A model generated the notes under the pieces. That model made no database searches, was not told where the DNA came from, and was given only the letters and a program-made list of their open reading frames with translations. A DNA stretch of 47,643 nt from positions 1 to 47,643 of the forward strand of contig CALVYK010000001.1 in the NCBI GenBank assembly GCA_944372195.1. Reading direction: 5' to 3'. This document shows, piece after piece, positions 1 to 6,868 of this stretch (its first letter is position 1; each line of letters starts with the position of its first letter). The position numbers were made by a program, and so were the translations under genes. This DNA comes from an uncultured Bacilli bacterium. GTDB lineage: Bacteria; Bacillota_I; Bacilli_A; RF39; UBA660.

Positions 1-1173
1 AGTATTGATAATGGTAATGTTTTAGGATGCTCTAATATTTATGGTTATGAAAAAGATAATGGAAAATTAGTTATTAACGAAAAAGAAGCTGAAATGATTA
101 AAATAATTTATGATAGATATGCAAATACAAATGATGGTTTATCTAAAATATCAAAGTGTTTATATGAATTAAATTACAAAACCAAAACTGGCAAAAGATT
201 AGATACAACTATTATTACTAGAATAATTGAAAATCCTAAATATAAAGGATATTACTGTGGTAATAAAACAAAAGTACTAGATTATAGGACTAAAAAGAAA
301 AAGAAACTAGATAAAGATAATTGGATTATCTATAAAGATTATGATAAAGTACCCCCAATTGTATCAGAAGAATTATGGGAAAGGGCTAATATCAAATTAA
401 GAAAAAGACAAAAAAGTTATTTAAATAAAATAGAAGATAAAACAATATTTCATAATCGTTATACTTATTCAGGAAAAATATATTGTGGTGTTCATAATGT
501 TACTTATCATAGAAATAGTGCTGGTAAAAGAAAAAATAATCCTGTATGGGAATGTCAGGTATATCGGCGTGATAGTTTAAAAGGGTGTACTAATAATAGA
601 GTATTTGAACATGAATTAGATGAGTTATTCAAAAGCATTATATCGAAACTTTATCTTGATAAAAAAATAATCTTTGATAGTCTAATTGAATATTGTAAAA
701 ACTATTTATTATCTAAAAATAGTGATAATGAAATAAAAGTTTTAGAATCTAAATGTGAAGTTATAAAAAATAAAAAAGATAAGTTATTAGAACTTGTAAT
801 GGATGGATACTTAGAAAATATTGATTATAAAAAACAAGTAGATAGTTTAAATTTAGAGTTAAATGAATATTTAGATAAAATAGACAATTTAAAAAATAAT
901 AAGTTAGATGAATACTTAATCGAAAAAGAAATAAATAGTATAAGAGAAAACTTAGAACATTCTATAGAAGATAATTTGTGCTTAAGTGATATATTTAATT
1001 CTTTAGTAGAAAAAATAATCGTTAATAAAGATGAAGATAATCCTAAAAAAATAAAATTAGATATTATTTTTAAAACTGGAACAATATTAAAAGCATCCAG
1101 TAATAATTTAGGTAAAAAGTATCATTTAGAGGAGTACCTCACAACAAGTAACAGCAGTATCTGCGGCAATTAA
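1..1173 (+). CDS. Large serine recombinase, C-terminal part (cut by window start)
   Basis: The frame is open from base 1, so the catalytic resolvase domain lies before the window. What is visible is the end of the recombinase domain (GYEKDNGKL near the start, then IIENPKYKGYYCGNK), a Cys-containing zinc-ribbon-like stretch (KIYCGVHN, WECQVYRR, GCTNNRVF), and a long Lys/Glu-rich coiled coil followed by the terminal domain. This order is typical of large serine integrases that insert and excise mobile elements. The gene runs to the edge of its element: the last ten or so codons (TTSNSSICGN) and the stop are read from the interrupted penicillin-binding-protein gene in another frame. Family assignment is secure; the identity of the element to the left is unknown. 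Confidence 0.88.
   Translation, partial: SIDNGNVLGCSNIYGYEKDNGKLVINEKEAEMIKIIYDRYANTNDGLSKISKCLYELNYKTKTGKRLDTTIITRIIENPKYKGYYCGNKTKVLDYRTKKKKKLDKDNWIIYKDYDKVPPIVSEELWERANIKLRKRQKSYLNKIEDKTIFHNRYTYSGKIYCGVHNVTYHRNSAGKRKNNPVWECQVYRRDSLKGCTNNRVFEHELDELFKSIISKLYLDKKIIFDSLIEYCKNYLLSKNSDNEIKVLESKCEVIKNKKDKLLELVMDGYLENIDYKKQVDSLNLELNEYLDKIDNLKNNKLDEYLIEKEINSIRENLEHSIEDNLCLSDIFNSLVEKIIVNKDEDNPKKIKLDIIFKTGTILKASSNNLGKKYHLEEYLTTSNSSICGN
1125..1150. other. Right junction (att site) of the left-hand element with the PBP gene
   Basis: The recombinase frame and the PBP frame overlap here. Read in the PBP frame, sequence from about 1133 gives STSQQVTAVSAAINGG, the conserved stretch that follows the SxN region of class B PBPs. 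A stop at 1127-1129 closes that frame upstream. The crossover therefore lies near 1130-1142. The exact core dinucleotide cannot be fixed without the other end of the element. GAGG-AGTA-CCTC (1129-1140) is a small dyad at the junction. Confidence 0.6.
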
Positions 1174-1810
1174 TGGGGGAAATTTGTATACTCCTTATAT
1201 TGTTAAAAGCCTAAATGAGCCTGAAACTAATTCGGTAATAGTTGAAAACAAACCTAGTGCAGTAAGAAAAGTAATAACAGAAAATACAAGTGCTAAAGTA
1301 AGATATGCTTTAGAAAGTGTTGTTGCTAATGGAACAGGCCGAAACGCTTATATATCTAATTATCGTGTAGGAGGCAAAACTGGTACAGCTCAAAAGGTTG
1401 AAGATGGTAAATACTTAGTTGGTAATTATATAACATCTTTTATGGGATTTTTACCAGCTGATGATCCAGAGGTTGTTGTATATATAGCTATTGATAATGC
1501 TAAAGGAGTAACTCAATATGGTGGTACTATTGCAGCTCCTATTGCCAAGAATGTTTTAAATTCGGCTATTTCTGCTTTAAATATAAAAGAGAGATATGAT
1601 GGTATGACTAAAGAATATAATTATGGCGATAAAAGATATTATACTGTTCCTAATGTCATTGGCATAGATACAAAGGAAGCAGTATCTAATTTAAAAGAAT
1701 TTAAAGTTGAATTTAGTGGTAGTGGCAATAAAGTAATCCATCAATCACCAAGTGAAGGTAGTTATTTAGCTGAAGGTGAAACGATAAGATTAATGTTAGG
1801 AGATGAATAA
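1133..1810 (+). pseudogene. spoVD: 3' fragment of a SpoVD-like class B penicillin-binding protein, split by the left element
   Basis: This encodes the last part of a transpeptidase. It starts at the conserved QQVTAVSAAINGG region, contains the KTG box (GGKTGTAQK), a typical FMGFLPADDPE strand, and one C-terminal PASTA domain (VPNVIGIDTKEA to the end). The SxxK and SxN motifs must lie beyond the inserted element. A single PASTA domain and position directly before mraY match SpoVD of Bacillus, which makes spore cortex peptidoglycan; the second class B PBP in the window (35759-37897) has two PASTA domains, as PbpB does. The last base of its stop overlaps the mraY start. As it stands no complete enzyme can be made unless the element is excised. 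The name is inferred from domain count and context. Confidence 0.8.
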
Positions 1811-2796
1811 TGTTAACTAAAGTTGCTTTTGTTGTAATGTTGAGTTTTATTTTATCTATTATGTTAGGTTTTTTAATCATACCATTTTTAAAAAAGAAAA
1901 AATTAGATCAAATATTAAATAGATATTTAGAGGAAACACATAAGAAAAAAAGTGGTACACCAACAATGGGAGGAATTATTTTTATAATTTCCACTATAGT
2001 AATTATATTTTTGTTGTTAATATTGGATATAATAGAGTTAAATTATAGTTTAATAATAGTTATGTTTACTTTTATAAGTTATAGTTTAATTGGATTTATT
2101 GATGATTATTTAATTATAATAAAAAATAATAATAATGGTTTAAGTGAAAGTTCTAAATTTGTTTTACAATTATTTGTAGCTGTTATATTTTTTTATTTAT
2201 TTATGAAAGCCGGTAATGAGCCATTATTATGGATTCATACTCTTAATTTAAGATTAGATATTGGTTGGTTATATGGTTTATTTATATTATTTGTTTTAGT
2301 GGCATCTAGTAATGCAGTTAACTTAACCGATGGCTTAGATGGGCTAGCTGGCGGATTATCTATAATTGCTTTTTTAACATTTGGAATCATATCTTATGAT
2401 ACAGGATGGTTAGAAGGATATGAAAGTGTAGCATTATTTTGCTTTTCTTTGGTAGGAAGTATTTTAGGATTCTTAGTTTTCAATAGTAATCCAGCTAAAA
2501 TATTTATGGGAGATACTGGTTCTTTAGCTTTAGGAGCAACTTTGGGAAGTATAGCTATTATTACAAGACATGAGTTATTGTTAGTTTTAATAGGAATAGT
2601 TTTTGTTATTGAAACATTAAGTTGTATTATTCAAAGAACATATTATAAATTTACAAAAAAAAGATTATTTTTAATGACTCCTATTCATCATTCGTTTGAA
2701 AAAAAAGGTTGGGAAGAACATGATATAGTAAAATTATTTTGGATAATAGGTTTAATTGCTTCATTATTTGCTTTAACCTTTGGTGTTATAATATAG
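1810..2796 (+). CDS. mraY: Phospho-N-acetylmuramoyl-pentapeptide transferase MraY
   Basis: This integral membrane enzyme transfers phospho-MurNAc-pentapeptide from UDP to undecaprenyl phosphate, giving lipid I. The 328-residue length is normal for the family. Visible signatures are KKKSGTPTMGG near residue 45, the DDYL aspartates near residue 98, NLTDGLDGLAGG, FMGDTGSLALG and the HHSFEKKGW loop, with about ten hydrophobic segments. The ATG overlaps the stop of the PBP fragment by one base, with AGGAG about eight bases upstream, so the two are translationally coupled. With the PBP frame broken upstream, expression probably depends on read-through from the element or on an unseen promoter. Confidence 0.96.
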   Translation: MLTKVAFVVMLSFILSIMLGFLIIPFLKKKKLDQILNRYLEETHKKKSGTPTMGGIIFIISTIVIIFLLLILDIIELNYSLIIVMFTFISYSLIGFIDDYLIIIKNNNNGLSESSKFVLQLFVAVIFFYLFMKAGNEPLLWIHTLNLRLDIGWLYGLFILFVLVASSNAVNLTDGLDGLAGGLSIIAFLTFGIISYDTGWLEGYESVALFCFSLVGSILGFLVFNSNPAKIFMGDTGSLALGATLGSIAIITRHELLLVLIGIVFVIETLSCIIQRTYYKFTKKRLFLMTPIHHSFEKKGWEEHDIVKLFWIIGLIASLFALTFGVII

Positions 2797-2840
2797 TTGA
2801 ATATTTAGAAAAAATATTATAAAATATAATTGGTGAAACT

Positions 2841-3701
2841 ATGATAGAAAAATATATACCTATTGTTGATGAAATTAGTTTAAAATATAATTATCCAGAT
2901 AATATAAAACATTTATTATATGTAATATTACCAGCATTTGTAATTAAGTATAATAAAGAACATTTTATTATTAATTGTTTAAATAATATACCTATTATTA
3001 TAACTGGTAAGGAAGATCCTAAAATTCAAGCATTGTATATAAGTTATCCTTATTTGGAAGAAACTGTTAAAACGAAAAAAGCAATTTATTTAAATAGGTA
3101 TAACAATATTCCATTTTTACAATTATTAGATAATTTAATTCATGAATTAAATCATGCTATTAATTCTTATCAAAATGAAATAATATTAGATAAAGATTAT
3201 TTTTATTTAAGAACAGGATTAACCAAAACTAAATATAGTTTAAAAGAGTTTAAAATAATTGACAAAAATAGAAGTTATGTTTTAGAAGAAATAATTAATT
3301 CTAAACAAACAGAACAATTAATTAATATAATATCTAATTTAAAAAGTAATAATGAAATAATAAAAAATACTATCTATGCTGTTAAAAATAGTATTAATGG
3401 TGATTATATATCACCAGCTTATTATAGTTTAAAATATTATTGTAAAAAATTATTAGATAATAAAACATTTTTATTAACTTTAGAAAATTTAAGAATAAAT
3501 GGTAATATAGATGATATTGAATATTGGTTTGATGGAATATATGGTGAAAAAGGTTATCAAAATTTAATTAATAATTTATATGAATTAAAAGAATTACAAA
3601 ATAAAAAAGGATTTTTAGTAGGAAGAAAAATAAATAAATTAGCAATCAAATTAATCAAAATTAGTGATCAATTTAATAAAAATTCTAATTTAAAAGCATG
3701 A
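2841..3701 (+). CDS. Unknown protein with HELNH metallopeptidase-like motif
   Basis: I do not recognise the family. The 286-residue protein has no signal peptide or membrane segment. It contains LIHELNHAIN near residue 107, an HExxH zinc-binding motif in a hydrophobic helix, as in gluzincin-type peptidases. The remainder is Lys/Asn/Ile-rich and helical. It lies 44 bases after mraY and 43 bases before the spoVE-like gene, in the place where murD is found in Bacillus. A short GGTGA ribosome site precedes the ATG, and a terminator follows the stop directly. A cytoplasmic metalloprotein linked to wall or spore formation is possible by context only; no third zinc ligand is evident to me. Confidence 0.7.
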   Translation: MIEKYIPIVDEISLKYNYPDNIKHLLYVILPAFVIKYNKEHFIINCLNNIPIIITGKEDPKIQALYISYPYLEETVKTKKAIYLNRYNNIPFLQLLDNLIHELNHAINSYQNEIILDKDYFYLRTGLTKTKYSLKEFKIIDKNRSYVLEEIINSKQTEQLINIISNLKSNNEIIKNTIYAVKNSINGDYISPAYYSLKYYCKKLLDNKTFLLTLENLRINGNIDDIEYWFDGIYGEKGYQNLINNLYELKELQNKKGFLVGRKINKLAIKLIKISDQFNKNSNLKA

Positions 3702-3721
3702 ATTATGCTTTTTTATTTTTC
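3692..3721 (+). terminator. Rho-independent terminator after the HELNH protein
   Basis: AAAAGCAT / ATGCTTTT forms an 8-bp stem around GAATT, followed by a T-rich run. It overlaps the last codons of the upstream gene and separates the mraY unit from the spoVE-like gene. Confidence 0.8.
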
Positions 3722-3744
3722 ATAAAATTAATAGAGGGATAATT

Positions 3745-4812
3745 ATGAAAAAATGTAATTTAACTTTATTAATTAGTGTAATAGTAATAAGTGTATTTGG
3801 TGTATTAATGATTTACTCAGCATCTTACATATGGTCAGAATATAAATATGGCGATGCTTTAAAATATGTCAAAAATCAAGGGCTATTTCTTATTGTAGGA
3901 ATTGTTTTGATGATTATAATAAGTAAAATAGATTATAAACTGTATTTAAAAAAATCAAACTTAATTTTAATTATTTGTTTAATATTATTGATATTAGTTT
4001 TAATTCCTGGTATAGGTACTGTGCGAAATGGTAGTCGTAGTTGGTTTGGTATTGGTTCTTTTGGTATTCAGCCTAGTGAGTTTACTAAATTAGGATTATT
4101 AATATTTGTATCTAAATATTTAGCTTATAATGAAAAAGCAACTAAATCATTTAAAGGTATATTACCAATCTTAGGAATTCTTATGTTAGTATTTGGACTT
4201 ATTATGTTACAACCTGATTTTGGAACGGGTACTATTGTTGTAATGTCCATAATTGGTTTATTATTTGTAGGTGGTGTAGATTTTAAATATTTTATTAGAC
4301 TAGGTATTGTTGGCGTAATAGGGGTAGTAGGATTAATTTTAGCTGCTCCTTATAGGCTTAGTCGTATATTATCATTTTTAAATCCTTGGAGTGATCCATT
4401 AGGTAGTGGATTTCAAATTATTCAAAGCTTATATGCCATAGGTCCGGGTGGATTATTCGGATTTGGAATAGGTAATTCAAGACAAAAACATTTCTTTTTA
4501 CCAGAACCACAAACTGATTTTATATTTTCAATAATAAGTGAGGAATTAGGTTTTTTAGGTTGTTTAATTATTATAACTTTATTTGTTATTATTTGTTATA
4601 ATGGATTTAAAATATCTCGTAATTGTAATGATTTATTTGGTAAATATTTATCATTTGGTATAATATTTCAAATAGGATTTCAAGCTTGTTTAAATTTAAT
4701 GGTTGTAGTTGGTTTAATACCTGTTACAGGGTATACAAGAAATTGGGAAAAAATAATAAAATTGGTGGAACCTCTTATAAACAAAGGGAAAACCACCGTT
4801 TTATTTAAATGA
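3745..4812 (+). pseudogene. spoVE: 5' part of SpoVE/FtsW-type SEDS glycosyltransferase, interrupted by the 10.7-kb element
   Basis: SEDS proteins polymerise lipid II into glycan strands; FtsW acts at the septum and SpoVE in the spore cortex. Eight or nine membrane segments and family motifs are present: PSEFTKLGLL, QPDFGTG, FLNPWSDPLGSGFQ, SEELGFLG and LIPVTG. Genuine coding ends at base 4730 inside VTG. The remaining 27 codons (from YTRNWEKI) are element sequence and replace the last transmembrane segment with its conserved GVTLPF(I/L)SYGGSS loop. The missing end is at 15441-15537, and joining the parts gives 360 codons, close to Bacillus SpoVE (366). SpoVE rather than FtsW is inferred from linkage to the spoVD-like gene. 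The ATG at 3745 has AGAGGG upstream. Confidence 0.9.
4720..4741. other. Left attachment site (attL) of the 10.7-kb element
   Basis: Target-gene sequence CCTGTTACA is followed by the GG core (4729-4730) and then element sequence GTATACAAG. Frame logic fixes the core: codon ACA (4726-4728) must be followed by GGT GTA ACA, found at 15439 onward. The TACAAG half-site here pairs with CTTGTA at the right end. Confidence 0.85.
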
Positions 4813-4931
4813 AAAAACATAAAAAAATATCAAAATTAAAGAAAAATCTTATTTTATGGGATTTTTTACAAAAATATAACAACGATGCATTGTTGGTAAA
4901 CACAGGAAAGTTTATGAGAGTTGGACTTTGA
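4809..4931 (+). CDS. Possible 40-residue basic peptide at the left end of the element
   Basis: The ATG overlaps the stop of the truncated spoVE frame (ATGA), which would allow translational coupling. The product begins MKKHKKISKLKK and ends NTGKFMRVGL, basic then mixed. There is no ribosome site of its own, and I recognise no family. It could be chance, a remnant of a longer gene, or a small element protein translated only when spoVE is transcribed. Confidence 0.22.
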   Translation: MKKHKKISKLKKNLILWDFLQKYNNDALLVNTGKFMRVGL

Positions 4932-5013
4932 GATAAATAAGTGCAAATTAAAATATATTTTAATTTATAAAAGTTTATATTTATATATTTTTCCAAAAAT
5001 TTCCATAAAAGTA

Positions 5014-5042
5014 TTGACAAAGAATATAAAAAATAGTAAATT
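5014..5042 (+). promoter_or_regulatory. Sigma-A-type promoter of the leader upstream of the RSH gene
   Basis: TTGACA (5014-5019), a 17-base spacer and TAAATT (5037-5042) place the start near 5049. This would drive the leader and the rightward RSH/peptide genes. Confidence 0.6.
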
Positions 5043-5048
5043 ATTTGG

Positions 5049-5210
5049 TAATATTTTGAAAGGGACGTTGATTTTGATGAGTATATTTATGGAAAAAGGT
5101 AAATTTAAATTATATTGTTACTTTTGTAAATCTTTATATATTAATATAAATTCTTTTTTGACCCTTTCAAAGAAAAGCATGACATAATTTTGTTATGCTT
5201 TTTGTTTAAA
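5049..5210 (+). ncRNA. Structured leader or small RNA with terminator before the RSH gene
   Basis: Between the promoter and the RSH gene lies a region closed by a perfect 10-bp pair, TTTGAAAGGG (5055-5064) with CCCTTTCAAA (5162-5171). A terminator hairpin follows immediately. The layout suggests a transcription attenuator or riboswitch-like leader, or a discrete short RNA. A small open frame (ATG 5077, ending at 5187 inside the terminator arm, starting MSIFMEKGKF and ending KSMT) could be a leader peptide, but it lacks a good ribosome site. I do not recognise a known riboswitch class; no thi-box consensus is present. Confidence 0.45.
5173..5208 (+). terminator. Terminator hairpin between leader and RSH gene
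   Basis: AAAAGCATGACA (5173-5184) pairs with TGTTATGCTTTT (5191-5202) around a TAATTT loop, with one G-T pair, followed by a T-rich tail. It lies only 30 bases before the RSH start codon, so it must be bypassed for expression from the upstream promoter. Confidence 0.7.
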
Positions 5211-5237
5211 ATTTAATGGAGTTTTTGGAGGAGTTTT

Positions 5238-6677
5238 ATGGAAAATGATATTTTACAAGATTTAATTGACAAACTTAATGAGTATAATTCGGAAGAAGTC
5301 GAAGTTATTAAGAAAGCTTATGAGTATGCTAAAAAATTACATGAAGGGCAGTATAGACAAAGTGGTGAACCATATATCAATCATCCTTTAAATGTTGCAT
5401 ATATTCTTGCAGATATGCACGCAGACAGAGATACAATATGTGCTGGTCTTTTGCATGATGTATTAGAAGATACAGAAATTACCAAAGAAGATATTGCTCA
5501 TGATTTTAATCAAAATGTTGCTAATCTAGTGGATGGTGTAACTAAACTTTCAAAAATGAATTTTTCTTCTAAACAAGATCAAAATTTAGCAAATACTAGA
5601 AAGATTATTACAGGTATTACTGAAGATGTTAGAATAATAATTATTAAATTAGCTGATAGACTTCATAATATGAGAACTTTGCAATTTAAAAGTGAATTTA
5701 AACAAAAAGAAAACGCACTAGAAACTATGGAAATATTTGTTCCCTTAGCTTATTATATTGGAGCATATAGAATTAAATCTGAATTAGAAGATTTATCTTT
5801 GCGATATTTAAAACCAGATATGTATAAAAAAATTGAAGAAAGAAAGTTAAAAATAGAAGAAGATAGTAATGGTTGTTTACAGGAAATGTTGCTAAAAATT
5901 CAAGTAATGTTAAACGATAAAAATATTCCTAATGAAATTAAAGTAAGAACAAAGAATATTTATGGTATATATAAAAGATTAAGTGAAGGGCAAAAATTGG
6001 CAGATATACATGATTTGTTAGCATTGAAAATTATGGTAGATGAAGTGGCTAATTGTTATTTTGCTTTGGGTATGATTCATGAGGAATATCATCCAATAAA
6101 TAATAAATTTAAAGATTATATATGTAATCCTAAAACTAATATGTATCGTTCATTACATACAACTGTTTTTGGCCCAGATGATAGATTAGTTCAAACACAA
6201 ATAAGAACTTTTGCAATGGATAAAGTGGCTTCCTTTGGATTAACTGCATATTGGGATGTGGAAAAAGGAAATGCAAGAGATGTTATGCAAGAAGATTTAA
6301 AAAGTAAATTTCAGTTTTTTAAATCTTTAACAGAAATTAATTCAATGTTTGGTGATAATCAACAATTTGTAAATCAAGTAAAATGTGAACTTTTTTCTGA
6401 TAAAGTTTATGTATATACAACCAGTGGAGAAACAATTGAATTACCTAAAGGAGCAACTCCTATAGATTTTGCTTATAAAATACATACTGATATCGGAAAT
6501 ACAATGGTTGGTGTATTTGTAAATGATGAATATGTACCTATTGATTATGTCTTGAAAAATAAAGATAGGGTGAGAATTGTAACCGATGATTTATCTTATG
6601 GTCCAAGAGAAGATTGGATAGAAAAAGCACAAACAAGTCATGCAAGAAGAAAAATAAGAGAATTCAACCAGAAATAA
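5238..6677 (+). CDS. Short RelA/SpoT homologue: intact (p)ppGpp hydrolase domain, altered synthetase domain, TGS, no ACT
   Basis: Rel enzymes make and destroy the alarmone (p)ppGpp. The HD hydrolase domain (residues about 25-190) keeps YRQSGEPYINHP, HDVLEDT and LADRLHNMRTL, so its metal and base-binding residues look complete. The synthetase domain (about 235-345) keeps the RxK start, HDLLALKI, KFKDYI and YRSLHTTV. However, the glutamate two residues before QIRT, a catalytic metal ligand (E323 in S. equisimilis Rel), is Gln (LVQTQIRT), and AEYG/AAHW read ASFG/TAYW. A TGS domain follows (KVYVYTTSGETIELPKGATP) and the protein stops just after it at 479 residues, against about 730 for full Rel; the helical, zinc-finger/RIS and ACT regions are missing. 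It is probably a stand-alone hydrolase. GGAGGAG precedes the ATG. Confidence 0.9.
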   Translation: MENDILQDLIDKLNEYNSEEVEVIKKAYEYAKKLHEGQYRQSGEPYINHPLNVAYILADMHADRDTICAGLLHDVLEDTEITKEDIAHDFNQNVANLVDGVTKLSKMNFSSKQDQNLANTRKIITGITEDVRIIIIKLADRLHNMRTLQFKSEFKQKENALETMEIFVPLAYYIGAYRIKSELEDLSLRYLKPDMYKKIEERKLKIEEDSNGCLQEMLLKIQVMLNDKNIPNEIKVRTKNIYGIYKRLSEGQKLADIHDLLALKIMVDEVANCYFALGMIHEEYHPINNKFKDYICNPKTNMYRSLHTTVFGPDDRLVQTQIRTFAMDKVASFGLTAYWDVEKGNARDVMQEDLKSKFQFFKSLTEINSMFGDNQQFVNQVKCELFSDKVYVYTTSGETIELPKGATPIDFAYKIHTDIGNTMVGVFVNDEYVPIDYVLKNKDRVRIVTDDLSYGPREDWIEKAQTSHARRKIREFNQK

Positions 6678-6752
6678 TACCTTTAAGATTATGAGTTTAT
6701 AGGGAGCTCATTAGAAAAAAACTATTAAATTATAAAATAGGAGGTGATAAAG

Positions 6753-6809
6753 ATGAGAAAATTAATGAGAAAATTTAACAAAAAATATGATATGTTATGC
6801 ACTGCATAA
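6753..6809 (+). CDS. Candidate 18-residue RiPP/TOMM precursor peptide
   Basis: The sequence is MRKLMRKFNKKYDMLCTA. A textbook ribosome site (AGGAGGTGAT) sits six bases before the ATG, which argues that this very short frame is translated. A basic Arg/Lys segment like the short leaders of clostridial azole-peptide precursors is followed by YDMLCTA with one Cys and one Thr, possible substrates for YcaO heterocyclisation. It lies first in a row with a peptidase, a YcaO protein and tailoring genes. There is no double-glycine site; the NKK/Y boundary is a plausible cleavage point. Its role as the substrate is inference from context and composition. It would be missed by ordinary gene callers. Confidence 0.62.
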   Translation: MRKLMRKFNKKYDMLCTA

Positions 6810-6817
6810 TTATCATA
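6786..6817 (+). repeat. Near-palindrome over the end of the precursor gene
   Basis: TTATGCA-C-TGCATAA (6795-6809) is a perfect dyad, extended by TATGATA (6786-6792) and TATCATA (6811-6817). In RNA this gives a strong hairpin that covers the last codons and stop of the peptide gene. There is no T-run, so it is more likely a stability or translation element, or an operator, than a terminator. Confidence 0.55.
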
Positions 6818-6827
6818 TGAATTAAGT

Positions 6828-6849
6828 AGTCATAGTAAATGCTATGACT
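6828..6849 (+). promoter_or_regulatory. Stem-loop between precursor peptide and processing genes
   Basis: AGTCATAG and CTATGACT form an 8-bp stem around TAAATG, followed by only TTTATAAGG. Such partial terminators often let precursor mRNA exceed that of the downstream enzymes. The ribosome site of the next gene starts just after it. Confidence 0.5.
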
Positions 6850-6868
6850 TTATAAGGAGGGTTAATAA

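Noticed and set aside
4934-5187. 88-residue frame before the RSH gene as a full protein
   Set aside because: No ribosome site; it crosses a promoter and terminator and has AT-rich chance composition. Only a shorter leader peptide within it is considered.
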